Part shown: one piece after another, positions 1-9,150 of the stretch | Position numbering within the stretch: position 1 is the first letter of the stretch | Layout of the letters: every line of letters starts with the position of its first letter | Source: Enterovirga rhinocerotis | GTDB lineage: Bacteria > Pseudomonadota > Alphaproteobacteria > Rhizobiales > Beijerinckiaceae | DNA: 64,000 bases | Direction: 5' to 3' | Assembly (NCBI RefSeq): GCF_004363955.1 | Contig: NZ_SNZR01000013.1 | Span: forward strand, 124,001-188,000 | Notes under the pieces: generated by a model | The model's database searches: none | Told to the model about the DNA's origin: nothing | Seen by the model: only the letters and a program-made list of their open reading frames with translations | Translations under genes and position numbers: made by a program

Positions 1-711
1 CCCTTCTTCGTCGCGATGACGATCAACGTCGTCGCGCTCTTCGCCCGGCTGCGGATCGTGGCGACGCAGGAATTCGCCGAGCTGTTCGCCTCGCGCGAGC
101 TGCAGCCGAAGCCGGTCGCCGAGGTGGTGCGCGCGACGGGCGGGACAATCCTGATCGGCGCCTTCGTGCCGCTCGCGAGCTATGCCCTCTTCCACCTCGT
201 GACGATCTTCCCGATCTCGTGGATCAGCCTGTTCACACAGCGCTCGGTGCCCGAATTCCTCATGGTGCAGGCCGCCGGCGCCGTGGTCTGCGCGGGCGCC
301 ATCATGACCTCGGGCCTGATCGCGGACCAGATCGGCCGGCGCAACCTCCTCGCGATCGCCGCGGTGCTCATCGGGCTGTTCAGCCTCTGCAGCATCGCCG
401 CGCCGCTCCTCTTCGGCGACAGCCTCGCCGGGCAGACGATCTACGTCATCCTCGGCTTCGGCCTTCTCGGCCTCTCCTACGGCCAGGCCGCCGGCGCCCT
501 CGCCTCGCATTTCGGCACGGCCTATCGCTACACCGGCTCGGCCCTGACGGCGGACCTCGCCTGGCTCATCGGCGCCGGCTTCGCCCCGCTCGTCGCGCTC
601 ACGGTCTCGAGCGAGCTCGGCCTCGCCTGGGTCGGCGTCTACCTCCTCTCCGGAGCCATCTGCACCCTCGCCGCCCTCGCCCTGAACCGGAACCTCCAGT
701 TCCACCGGTAG
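1..711 (+). CDS. MFS transporter, C-terminal part (5' end outside window)
   Basis: The reading frame is open from base 1, so this is the last 236 codons of a longer gene. The protein is largely membrane-spanning, with about six hydrophobic segments. It carries the MFS cytoplasmic-loop signature GLIADQIGRR, followed by segments rich in Gly and Ala such as GFGLLGLSYGQAAGALASHF. Length and composition fit the C-terminal six-helix half of a metabolite:H+ symporter (MHS-type, dicarboxylate or shikimate-like). The family call is firm; the substrate cannot be told from this half. The product would be an inner-membrane secondary transporter. The ATG at 16 is internal and not the start. Confidence 0.85.
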   Translation, partial: PFFVAMTINVVALFARLRIVATQEFAELFASRELQPKPVAEVVRATGGTILIGAFVPLASYALFHLVTIFPISWISLFTQRSVPEFLMVQAAGAVVCAGAIMTSGLIADQIGRRNLLAIAAVLIGLFSLCSIAAPLLFGDSLAGQTIYVILGFGLLGLSYGQAAGALASHFGTAYRYTGSALTADLAWLIGAGFAPLVALTVSSELGLAWVGVYLLSGAICTLAALALNRNLQFHR

Positions 712-1412
712 GGGAAGCGCGCCTTCCTCTCCCCTTGCGGGAGAGGGCGGACGCAGTTGGCGCGTCCTGCGACACAGGCAGGCAAGCGCCATCGCCCGCG
801 CCGTCCGGTGGGTGATCCGATCCGTGATTCAAAGAGCCGAGGGGACCCGAAACGCCGGGGACTCGATCAGATTGTTGTTTGGAGAGCCGTCCGGCGTCTC
901 GGGTTCGGCGATTTCAGTCCGGGCCGGCCACTCGTCACGGGATCGGAGACGATCCTGCGGTTTGGCCTCCACTCCCCTTGCGGAGAGGATTCGACCAGGG
1001 ACCGCAGGGCATCTCCGCCCGATCTAGCCGCACTAGCGGCGCCCGGACCGTAGTATCCGGAGGGCGGCATTCGACCCGGCCTCCCGAGCGCGGGGCCGCG
1101 AACCCCGCCCGCAGGCGCCGATCCGGCCGGCTCGGGCTGTTGCCCGTTCCGGCCATCCGAAGATCGTCCCACAATCACGACGCCTCATGAGCGCGCCCCT
1201 CGTGGACGGGACGGCAGGTGCAAAAACTCCAAACTTGGCTCGGTCAGATAGGAATACATTCGTATTATCGGCCTTTGCGCGCCCCGAAAAGGGGTCTTGC
1301 GCGTAGCAACACCGATGCCAGCCCAATTTATGGAGTCCGTTAACCGTTATAGAGTCTAGACTCGACTCCAGAGTCCGACTCCGATATGGTTACCGAACTT
1401 GAGGGTCGCTAC
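712..1412. other. Gene-poor intergenic stretch
   Basis: About 670 to 700 bases without a convincing gene. The open frames here are Arg/Pro-rich readings typical of GC-rich noncoding DNA, and no tRNA fold was found. It holds two short palindromes (726-746 and 972-985). Toward the right end the base composition shifts: from about 1200 it becomes AT-richer, with a run of related 'gaCTC/gaGTC' steps at 1352-1384 just before the next gene. That run may be a control region, but I cannot assign a promoter. Confidence 0.5.
726..746. repeat. Short intergenic palindrome (CCTCTCCC-CTTGC-GGGAGAGG)
   Basis: A perfect 8-bp inverted repeat around a 5-nt loop, 15 bases after the MFS stop codon. It belongs to the family of G/C palindromes seen between genes elsewhere in this window. 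It may act as a transcript-end hairpin for the MFS gene, although no T-run follows. A weaker relative lies at 972-985. Confidence 0.6.
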
Positions 1413-1790
1413 ATGGTCACAAAGGTCGAATCAGTCCTCCTTGCGCGGCGCAGAGCAGTTTTGCGCGAAATTTCAAAGCTAAAATCGGAGCTTTCTGAAA
1501 TCGAACAAGCAGTATCGTTGATTAAGAGCGCTCCGAGCAAGAATAATGCTTATCCAAGCGATCGCCTAACCATTAAGTCGATGGTGATTGATGTTTTGTC
1601 GCGATTGCCTGAGGGGGCTCACCATCTAGATATTTTAAGAATTATAAAAAGTAGATGGGGTGTCCAGATATCAAGAACAAGCTTGTCCCCCCAACTTTCT
1701 CGGCTCCAAAAAGAAGGAAAAATAGAGAACAGTGACGGTGTGTGGCGGATCTGTGATTCTTCTAAGAGATCAACGGACGGAGGGGGTTGA
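1413..1790 (+). CDS. Coiled-coil plus winged-helix protein, unknown function
   Basis: A 125-residue protein starting MVTKVESVLLARRR. I chose the ATG at 1413 over the in-frame ATG at 1386 because GAGGG lies 7 bases before it and nothing lies before 1386. Residues about 5-40 form a charged helix with heptad-like spacing (likely coiled coil). Residues about 50-115 look like a winged helix: a KSMVIDVLSRLPEGAHHLDI helix-turn followed by SRTSLSPQLSRLQKEGKIE. This resembles HARE-HTH/MarR-like DNA-binding folds. Codon use is clearly AT-richer than in neighbouring genes (AAA, ATA, TTA codons), which suggests acquired DNA. The next gene starts one base after the stop, so the two are probably co-translated. 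I do not recognise a named family. Confidence 0.65.
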   Translation: MVTKVESVLLARRRAVLREISKLKSELSEIEQAVSLIKSAPSKNNAYPSDRLTIKSMVIDVLSRLPEGAHHLDILRIIKSRWGVQISRTSLSPQLSRLQKEGKIENSDGVWRICDSSKRSTDGGG

Positions 1791-1791
1791 C

Positions 1792-1998
1792 ATGCCTGAT
1801 CGATTCCTTGCCATATTCTTTTCTGTACTCATTCTCACTGTGCTTTGCGGAATAACAGCGCTGTGGCTGGCGTTGGTGAGTCCTTCGCCTGCCGCACCTT
1901 ACATAGATCGGGTATTCAATGCGGTAGTGCATCTGTTCTCGATCGGGGCAGGCGCAATGTTCGGCCTGATTGGCGCAAAGGCAAACAGATTACTCTGA
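1792..1998 (+). CDS. Small membrane protein with two helices, unknown function
   Basis: A 68-residue protein starting MPDRFLAIFFSVLILT, with a strong GGAGGGGG Shine-Dalgarno at about 1779-1786 inside the end of the upstream gene. It has one hydrophobic helix at residues about 6-29 and a second at about 44-62 (a FSIGAGAMFGLIGAKA-like stretch). The short loop between them contains Pro and Tyr, and a basic end (KANRLL) follows. A pair of helices in under 70 residues fits a holin-like or small regulatory membrane protein, but nothing identifies the role. The one-base gap to the upstream winged-helix gene argues that the two work together. Confidence 0.6.
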   Translation: MPDRFLAIFFSVLILTVLCGITALWLALVSPSPAAPYIDRVFNAVVHLFSIGAGAMFGLIGAKANRLL

Positions 1999-2029
1999 GT
2001 CGCAGAGTGAGTGACTATGAGTTATGTGG

Positions 2030-2251
2030 CTAGTGCACGATTGGCCCTTGCGCCAGCGCAAGCTGGTGAAGTCGGGCCAACGAGCTTTCCCAAATGTCCC
2101 CAGAAAACTTCTCATTATCAATAAGGGCAAAGGTCGCCGCCTCCGGCGTCGGAAAGTAGTCGGGTCCGTCGAGGTCGGCGAACCGCTTCATCGTGGGTTT
2201 AAAGCCGCCGTTCAGATTGAAAGTCGCATCCATGGGCGAGAGCCCGGCCAT
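2030..2251 (-). pseudogene. Broken 5' fragment of a phage-type adenine DNA methyltransferase
   Basis: The 73-residue reading contains FNLNGGFKP, then DGPDYFPTPEAATFALID and FSGDIWE. In intact phage-type DNA methyltransferases this N-terminal block (D-[YF]-[YF]-PTP-x-x-A-T..., ...IWE) is followed by the S-adenosylmethionine motif PACGDG or CACGDG. Here the reading switches after IWES to an unrelated tail and stops, so the SAM-binding and catalytic parts are missing. It is best read as a decayed remnant of a prophage gene. It lies 37 bases beyond the thiC stop, on the same strand. The family match is from memory of the motif layout; no search was run. Confidence 0.55.
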
Positions 2252-2288
2252 GACGCGGATGAGTGACGCTGTCGCTCAGGTGCCCGCC

Positions 2289-4274
<1,986 letters not shown>

Positions 4275-4327
4275 TCATGTGCGGAGGATGGAATACGGCC
4301 GTGGAGAGATGAGAATTCGGCCCGTTC

Positions 4328-4425
4328 GCGTCCCTACGCCGGCATGACCCGGATCAGGTTCAAGGGTCACGGCCGGTCAGCCGTATCTCAGCCGCTCGTG
4401 CGGCCCCCCTCGGAACGGCTCCAAG
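4328..4425 (-). promoter_or_regulatory. TPP riboswitch (THI element) controlling thiC
   Basis: Read on the minus strand, the leader of thiC has the conserved THI-box parts in order: a GGGG-rich 5' stem, the CTGAGA loop, then ACCCTTGAACCTGATC and the closing GCCGGCGTAGGGA. These match the TPP-binding pyrimidine and pyrophosphate arms of the family. It ends about 150 bases before the thiC start. Control of translation or transcription is expected, but which mechanism applies here is not clear from the sequence. Confidence 0.95.
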
Positions 4426-4490
4426 GTGAGCGGAAGGGGCGGGCGATGTCAATCCAGGACTTGTGAAGACGCGGCGGCGATCCCCCGCTC

Positions 4491-4510
4491 ATCCCGGCGA
4501 AGGCCGGGAT
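4491..4510. repeat. ATCCCGGC-GAAG-GCCGGGAT palindrome
   Basis: A perfect 8-bp inverted repeat with a 4-nt loop, continued by CCAG. This unit (ATCCCGGC...GCCGGGATCCAG) is a well-known dispersed repeat in alphaproteobacterial genomes. It lies between the thiC leader and the 59-residue gene. One copy is seen here. Confidence 0.6.
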
Positions 4511-4591
4511 CCAGGGAGCGCCGCGTCGTGGTGATCGGCTTTCGCCGTCATGGGCACCGGCTGTCGCCGGTGCGAGCGGGAAGCGGGGCCC

Positions 4592-4771
4592 TCAGGCCCC
4601 GTCGTCGTCGCTGTCCCTCGTCGGCGTGATGCCGATCTCGCCGAGCTTCGTGCGCACCTGATCGACGGGGCGCTTCAGCTTGAGGCTCATGGTCTCGACC
4701 GGGATGCGCTCCTTCGCCATCTCGCGCAGCTGCGCGACGGCTTCGAGGCTCCAGCTCTGCTGCTGATCCAT
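4592..4771 (-). CDS. Small conserved-looking HTH/SANT-like protein (59 aa)
   Basis: A 59-codon frame starting MDQQQSWSLEAVAQLREMAK, preceded by a strong AAAGGAG ribosome binding site 7 bases before the ATG. The layout (Trp near the N-terminus, an acidic/basic first helix, ERIPVETMSLKLKRPVDQVR, a final helix and an acidic tail DSDDDGA) looks like a three-helix SANT/Myb- or HTH-like fold. Small proteins of this kind are common in Hyphomicrobiales, but I know of no assigned function. It stands alone, 120 bases upstream of the first L,D-transpeptidase stop on the same strand. Confidence 0.7.
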   Translation of the reverse strand: MDQQQSWSLEAVAQLREMAKERIPVETMSLKLKRPVDQVRTKLGEIGITPTRDSDDDGA

Positions 4772-4891
4772 CTCGCTTCTCCTTTCGGATCCGTCTGATG
4801 AATCAACCCGCAGCGCGCGCAGAGGTTCGCGCCGAGGCGGCGGGAGGCCGCGATTTCGGGCCGCGGCGGGCCGCGGCCGAGGGCCGGCCGC

Positions 4892-5611
4892 TCAGGCCGC
4901 GACCAGAACGCGGTTCGACTGCACCGTCCGCCCGTAGAGATGGATCACGTCCTGGTTGACGAGGCGGATGCAGCCCGACGACACGTTGGTGCCGATCGTG
5001 TCGGGTTCGGTCGTGCCGTGGATGCGGTAGCCGGAATCCTGCCCGTTCGCGGCGAGGATCATGGCGCGCGCGCCGAGGGGGCTGTCCAGGCCGCCCGGCA
5101 CGCCCATGCCGCGCGCGGTCTGCGTCAGGCGGGGCGCCACGGTCGGGTCGCGCTCGATCATCTCGCGCGGGGGGATCCAGTCCGGCCAGGAGCGGCGCAC
5201 GGCGACCTTCGCCTCGCCGTTCCAGCCGAAGCCCTCCTTGCCGACGCCGACGCCGTAGCGCGTCGCCCGTCCGCCGCCCTCGACGTAATAGAGCGCGTAG
5301 TCGGCGGGCTCGATCACGATCGTGCCCGCCGGCTCGTGGGAGCTGTAGGCGACGCTGCGGCGCAGATGCCGCGGATCCATCTGGGTGTAGTCGAAGGCGG
5401 CGATCGGGAAGGGCTCCCCGGGGAACTCGCCGTAGATCGCGTCGTAGCGGGCCGAGCGCGGGGTATGCGGCCGGGGGGCCGGAGGCGGCGCGGCCGAGGC
5501 CTCGGGCGCGACGCTGCCGAAGACCGGCAGCCCCCCGCCGTTGCAGGCCGAGAGTCCCGCCGAGACCCCCGCCAGACCCATGATTCCGAAGACGCGACGC
5601 GTGACCGACAT
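4892..5611 (-). CDS. L,D-transpeptidase (YkuD family), exported lipoprotein-like
   Basis: A 239-residue YkuD-fold enzyme, expected to make 3-3 peptidoglycan cross-links or attach proteins to the wall in the periplasm. The catalytic block HGTTEPDTIGTNVSSGCIR carries His198 and the nucleophile Cys214 in the canonical S-x-G-C-x-R context. The N-terminus MSVTRRVFGIMGLAGVSAG has twin arginines and a hydrophobic stretch ending at Ser-Ala-Cys, so it could be Tat- or Sec-exported and possibly lipidated. I start at 5611 rather than the ATG at 5626 because the signal peptide begins there. A paralogue sits at 6334-7059 beyond brnTA. Confidence 0.92.
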   Translation of the reverse strand: MSVTRRVFGIMGLAGVSAGLSACNGGGLPVFGSVAPEASAAPPPAPRPHTPRSARYDAIYGEFPGEPFPIAAFDYTQMDPRHLRRSVAYSSHEPAGTIVIEPADYALYYVEGGGRATRYGVGVGKEGFGWNGEAKVAVRRSWPDWIPPREMIERDPTVAPRLTQTARGMGVPGGLDSPLGARAMILAANGQDSGYRIHGTTEPDTIGTNVSSGCIRLVNQDVIHLYGRTVQSNRVLVAA

Positions 5612-5748
5612 GACCGGCTCCAACAAGTGCCGATCATTCTCGCCCGACCGCCTTTACGATCCGTTGACTCTGATCGCGGTTTTGCGGGCCGCGTCCGGAT
5701 GACCGAATCCGTTATTGCCCGACGCCTTTTATCGTCATACAAAAAGCT

Positions 5749-6030
5749 GTGACGATCAGCTATGATCCGGCCAAGAACGAACGGAACATCCGCGAGCGCG
5801 GTCTTCCGTTCGATCGTGTCGCGGACATGGACTGGGCCGGTGCCATCGGCGGGCTGGGCCGCAAGCAGGACCCGTTTCTGCCCACCCGGTTCTTCAGCAT
5901 CGGGCGGATCGGGCGGGCCGTCTACATGGTCGTCTTCACCCTGGAGGGTGACGGCATCCGCGTCGTGTCGTTGCGTCGAGCCAGCAAGAAGGAGCGCGCT
6001 CAATGGGCCGCAAGCCGAACCCCTACCTGA
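5749..6030 (+). CDS. brnT: BrnT-type ribonuclease toxin
   Basis: A 93-residue protein of the BrnT family (RelE-like fold), which cleaves RNA and is neutralised by BrnA. It starts at a GTG (MTISYDPAKNERNIRERG), matching the family's opening 'x-x-[FY]-x-D-P-x-K-x-x-x-N'. It also keeps the RFFSIGRIGRAVYMVVFT strand pair and the closing RVVSLRRASKKER block with its basic residues. It overlaps brnA by 28 bases, the usual toxin-first arrangement. No clear Shine-Dalgarno is visible before the GTG. It is transcribed opposite to the L,D-transpeptidase genes on either side. Confidence 0.88.
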   Translation: MTISYDPAKNERNIRERGLPFDRVADMDWAGAIGGLGRKQDPFLPTRFFSIGRIGRAVYMVVFTLEGDGIRVVSLRRASKKERAQWAASRTPT

Positions 6031-6296
6031 TCGACGAGGACGCGCCCGAACTCACCGACGAGGAACTGGCCTCGGCGCGGCCGCTGAGCGAGGTTCTCCC
6101 GCGGCAGGTCTTCGACGGGCTGGCGAAGCGCAAGCCCGGCGAGCGCGGGCCGGGCAAGGCGCCCGCGAAGGTCGCCCTGACGATCCGGGTCGAGCCGGAT
6201 GTCCTTCAGGCGTGGCGCGCCTCCGGCGAAGGCTGGCAGGCGCGCGCCCGCGAGGTGCTGGCCCGCGAGGCTCCCAAGATCAAGCGGCGGGCCTGA
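6003..6296 (+). CDS. brnA: BrnA-type antitoxin
   Basis: A 97-residue antitoxin. The C-terminal part KVALTIRVEPDVLQAWRASG followed by GWQAR is the BrnA ribbon-helix-helix signature (x-T-I-R-x-x-x-D-V-L-x-x-[FW]-R-x-x-G-x-G-W-Q). The N-terminal about 55 residues are acidic and flexible (DEDAPELTDEELASARP), matching the toxin-wrapping region. BrnA proteins dimerise through this domain, bind BrnT and repress their own promoter. It overlaps the toxin gene by 28 bases, so translation is coupled. The pair is complete, with no sign of decay. Confidence 0.9.
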   Translation: MGRKPNPYLIDEDAPELTDEELASARPLSEVLPRQVFDGLAKRKPGERGPGKAPAKVALTIRVEPDVLQAWRASGEGWQARAREVLAREAPKIKRRA

Positions 6297-6333
6297 ACCG
6301 GCAGACTCCCGCCGGCAGTCTCTACCTGCGGCC

Positions 6334-7059
6334 TCACATCAGGACGACGACCGTCGTGCCCTCGGGGGTGCGGGCGTAGAGGTCGATGATGTCCTGGTCG
6401 ATCAGCGCGATGCAGCCGGCCTTGGCCGGCCCGCCGATGGCGATGGGGTTCGGCGTGCCGTGGATCATGAAGCCCGTCTCCCGGCCCCCCGAGGCGAGGC
6501 TCAGGGAGCGGGCGCCGAGGGGGCTGCGCGGCCCGCCGGGGATGGCGCGCGCCGCCGTCTCGCCGGCCGGCCTCTCGCTCGCGGCGGCGGGCGAGCCGAG
6601 CTGGGCCCAGGCGGCGAAGCCGCGCGAGGCGAGGACGGGGGCGGGCGACCAGTCCGGCCATTCCCGCCGCGTCGCGACGACGCCCTGTCCGGAGAATCCC
6701 TTCGCCTCCGGCCCGACGGCGATGCCGTAGCGGCGGGCGCGGCCCCGGCCCTCGACGCGGTAGAGGTGGTGGTTCTTCGGATCGACGACGAGGGTGCCGG
6801 CCGGCTCCGTCCCGGCATAGGCGACCTCGGCCCGCAGGAAGGCGGGGTCGGTGTTGGTGAAGTCGAAGGCGGGGACGCGGTGCTTCTCGCCGGGGATGGC
6901 GGCGTAGATCTTGGCGTAATCCGGGGTCTGGAGCGGCCCCGCCGCCTCGCGCGACCAGCCGGCGAAGAGGTCCTCGGGCAGAAGGGCGCAGCCGCCGAGA
7001 AGCCCGGCCGACGTGCCGAGCCCGGCCAGCACCACGGCGCGGCGGGTGAGGGGACGCAT
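6334..7059 (-). CDS. L,D-transpeptidase paralogue with altered active-site motif
   Basis: A 241-residue YkuD-family protein, clearly paralogous to 4892-5611: same order of blocks, including FDFTNTDPAFLRAEVAY beside FDYTQMDPRHLRRSVAY. The signal region RPLTRRAVVLAGLGTSAGLL ends at Gly-Gly-Cys, a good lipobox, so it is a likely Tat-type lipoprotein. His200 and Cys216 are present (HGTPNPIAIGGPAKAGC), but the residue two before Gly-Cys is Ala214, not Ser/Thr, and the usual Arg/Asn two after Cys is Ala218. Activity may be changed or reduced. The start at 7059 matches the signal peptide; an ATG at 7077 is less likely. Confidence 0.88.
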   Translation of the reverse strand: MRPLTRRAVVLAGLGTSAGLLGGCALLPEDLFAGWSREAAGPLQTPDYAKIYAAIPGEKHRVPAFDFTNTDPAFLRAEVAYAGTEPAGTLVVDPKNHHLYRVEGRGRARRYGIAVGPEAKGFSGQGVVATRREWPDWSPAPVLASRGFAAWAQLGSPAAASERPAGETAARAIPGGPRSPLGARSLSLASGGRETGFMIHGTPNPIAIGGPAKAGCIALIDQDIIDLYARTPEGTTVVVLM

Positions 7060-7187
7060 GGAACACTCCGAACGCAACAGACGGAGGGAGTGTGCCAGGG
7101 GATGGTTGACGGGGGGTTTGCGGGGGAGGGGGCGGCCGCCTCAATGCGAGTTCCCGCCTCCTTCACCTCGGTGCCGGTCCGCCGCGC

Positions 7188-7658
7188 TCATGGGCTGGCG
7201 GATGCGCCTGGTCCCGGCATGTCCGGCAATCCCAACAGCAGCAGCGCGATGTCGGTCCCTTCCGGCCCGTCGATGAGATCGGCCAGGGTGTATCGATCGA
7301 GAACGGTGAGGAAGGCCGACAATGCCTCTCCGAGAACGCGCCTCAGTCGGCAGGGTGCGGTGATGGCGCAGGCCCCGCCGGCAAAGCATTCCACCAGAGC
7401 CAAGTCGTCCTCCGTCGCACGGACGACCGCACCGATATTGATCTCGGCCGAAGGCCTGGCCAGCCTCAGGCCGCCGCCTCGGCCGCGGATGGTTTTGACG
7501 AGCCCGAGCCGCCCCAACTGGTGGACCACCTTGGTGAGATGGCTCTCCGAGATGCCGTAGGCCCTGGCGATCTCCGCGATCGAGCTCTGCTGGGGTTCGC
7601 GCAGGGCGACATACATCAGCGCCCGCAGCGCGTAGTCCGTGTAACGCGTCAGCCTCAT
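7188..7658 (-). CDS. nsrR: Rrf2-family nitric oxide sensor NsrR
   Basis: A 156-residue repressor that holds a nitric-oxide-sensitive Fe-S cluster and controls NO detoxification genes. It begins MRLTRYTDYALRALMYVAL, the typical Rrf2/NsrR start with Asp8. The three cluster cysteines are C91, C97 and C103 (ECFAGGACAITAPC). The winged helix includes the basic wing TIRGRGGGLRLARP. It is divergent from hmp, with two NsrR-like operators in the 81-base gap, one just upstream of its own start, so autoregulation is likely. The ATG at 7658 fits homologues better than the longer in-frame ATG at 7694. Confidence 0.95.
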   Translation of the reverse strand: MRLTRYTDYALRALMYVALREPQQSSIAEIARAYGISESHLTKVVHQLGRLGLVKTIRGRGGGLRLARPSAEINIGAVVRATEDDLALVECFAGGACAITAPCRLRRVLGEALSAFLTVLDRYTLADLIDGPEGTDIALLLLGLPDMPGPGASASP

Positions 7659-7665
7659 GCGGCAT

Positions 7666-7688
7666 AAGGTACATCTGGCTTGCACCTT
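7666..7688. promoter_or_regulatory. NsrR operator, nsrR-proximal
   Basis: A 23-bp imperfect palindrome with half-sites AAGGTACAT and TTGCACCTT around a 5-bp centre, the layout known for NsrR sites in proteobacteria (AAGATGCAT/ATGCATCTT type). It lies 7 bases upstream of the nsrR start codon, so binding would block nsrR transcription or initiation. Confidence 0.75.
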
Positions 7689-7705
7689 TTCCAAGGAGGG
7701 GCCAT

Positions 7706-7728
7706 AAGGTTCATATCAAATGTACCTT
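7706..7728. promoter_or_regulatory. NsrR operator, hmp-proximal
   Basis: A 23-bp palindrome with half-sites AAGGTTCAT and ATGTACCTT around a 5-bp centre. It shares the same outer AAGGT/ACCTT steps as the site at 7666-7688, and the two centres are 40 bp apart. It ends 11 bases before the hmp start codon, a good position for repression of hmp until NO damages the NsrR cluster. Confidence 0.8.
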
Positions 7729-7739
7729 TAGGACTTTCG

Positions 7740-8981
7740 ATGCCCACCCCCCTCAGTCCGTCCACGATCGCCATCGTCAAGGCCACCGTTCCCGCATTGG
7801 CCGAGCATGGGCTGACCGTCACCCTGCGCATGTACGAGCGGCTGTTCCGGAACTCCGAGATCCGCGACCTCTTCAACCAGTCGCATCATGGCGAGACCGG
7901 GTCCCAGCCGAAGGCTCTCGCCCAGGCGGTGCTCGCCTATGCCCGCAACATCGACAATCTCGGCGCGCTGAGCGGCGCCGTCGAGCGGATCGCGCAGAAG
8001 CACGTCGCGCTCAACATCCTGCCCGAGCACTACCCCTATGTCGCCGACGCCCTTCTCGGTGCGATCCAGGATGTCCTGGGCGCGGCGGCGACGCCGGAGG
8101 TGTGCAACGCCTGGGGCGAGGCCTATTGGTTCCTGGCCGAACTCCTCATCGGCCGAGAGGCGACGATCTATCGTGACCTCGCCGGCCGCCCCGGCGGCTG
8201 GAACGGCTGGCGGGAGTTCAGGGTCGACCGTGTCGTGCCCGAGAGCGATACGATCCGTTCGTTCTGGCTCAAGCCCACGGATGGGCGGCAGGTGCTCCGT
8301 CACGAGCCCGGCCAATATCTGGGCTTCCTCTTCGACCTGCCCGAACATGGTCGACTGAAGCGCAACTACTCGATCTCCTGCGCTCCGAACGATCGTGCCT
8401 ATCGCATCACCGTCAAGCGGGAGGCAAAGCCCGATGAGCCCGCGGGCATCGTCTCGAACTGGCTGCACGACCATGCCGAGCCTGGTCAGATCGTCCGCGC
8501 GGCTCCTCCGGCCGGGGACTTCTTCCTCGACCGCGCGACCGACCATCCCATCGTTCTCGTCAGCGGCGGGGTCGGTCTGACACCGATGATCAGCATGCTG
8601 GAGACCGTCGCGGCGGAATCGCCGCAACGTCCGACCTGGTATGTGCACGGGGCCCTGAACGGGCGGGTTCATGCGATGCGCGAGCACGCGCGCTCGCTCG
8701 TCGCCAACAACGAAAACCTGCGGCTGCACACCTTCTATGCGGAGCCGGAGGGAGGGGACCGGCTGGGTGAATCCCACGATGCGTCCGGCATCATCTCCGC
8801 GAAATGGCTCGCCGAGCACACGCCCCACCAGCTCGCGACCTATTATCTGTGCGGGCCGAAGCCGTTTCTTCGTTCGCTCGTGAACGGCCTTCTCCGGGAG
8901 GGCGTACCGCCGAGCCGCGTGCGCTATGAGTTTTTCGGCCCCGCCGATGAACTGCTCGAAGAGGCCGCGCAAGCGGCGTGA
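7740..8981 (+). CDS. hmp: Flavohemoprotein, nitric oxide dioxygenase
   Basis: Converts nitric oxide to nitrate using O2 and NAD(P)H in the cytoplasm. At 413 residues it has the standard three parts. The globin domain (1 to about 145) has distal Tyr32 and proximal His88 (RIAQKHVALNI). The FAD domain (about 153-260) has RNYSISCAPN. The NAD domain (about 265-400) has GGVGLTPMISML and YLCGPKPFL. The start at 7740 (MPTPLSPSTIAIVKA) fits the family; the upstream open frame would run through the operator. It is divergent from nsrR and almost surely under its control. Confidence 0.97.
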   Translation: MPTPLSPSTIAIVKATVPALAEHGLTVTLRMYERLFRNSEIRDLFNQSHHGETGSQPKALAQAVLAYARNIDNLGALSGAVERIAQKHVALNILPEHYPYVADALLGAIQDVLGAAATPEVCNAWGEAYWFLAELLIGREATIYRDLAGRPGGWNGWREFRVDRVVPESDTIRSFWLKPTDGRQVLRHEPGQYLGFLFDLPEHGRLKRNYSISCAPNDRAYRITVKREAKPDEPAGIVSNWLHDHAEPGQIVRAAPPAGDFFLDRATDHPIVLVSGGVGLTPMISMLETVAAESPQRPTWYVHGALNGRVHAMREHARSLVANNENLRLHTFYAEPEGGDRLGESHDASGIISAKWLAEHTPHQLATYYLCGPKPFLRSLVNGLLREGVPPSRVRYEFFGPADELLEEAAQAA

Positions 8982-9150
8982 TCGAGACGGTGCGCCGCGA
9001 GGCCTTGACGTTGTCGGGGCCTCGCCTCGCAACGGCGGCGTCGGGCGCCATCTCCTCCCTTCGCCCCGTATTTTCTTCCGCGCGGCCTCCTCCACCCTGC
9101 CCGAAAATGGTCTACGACTCGGCAAAGTCAGAGGTTGCGGAGGGTCGTCG

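Noticed and set aside
757..1326. Several open frames on both strands in the gap after the MFS gene
   Set aside because: All are Arg/Pro/Ser-rich with no ribosome binding site or family feature, as expected for noncoding GC-rich DNA.
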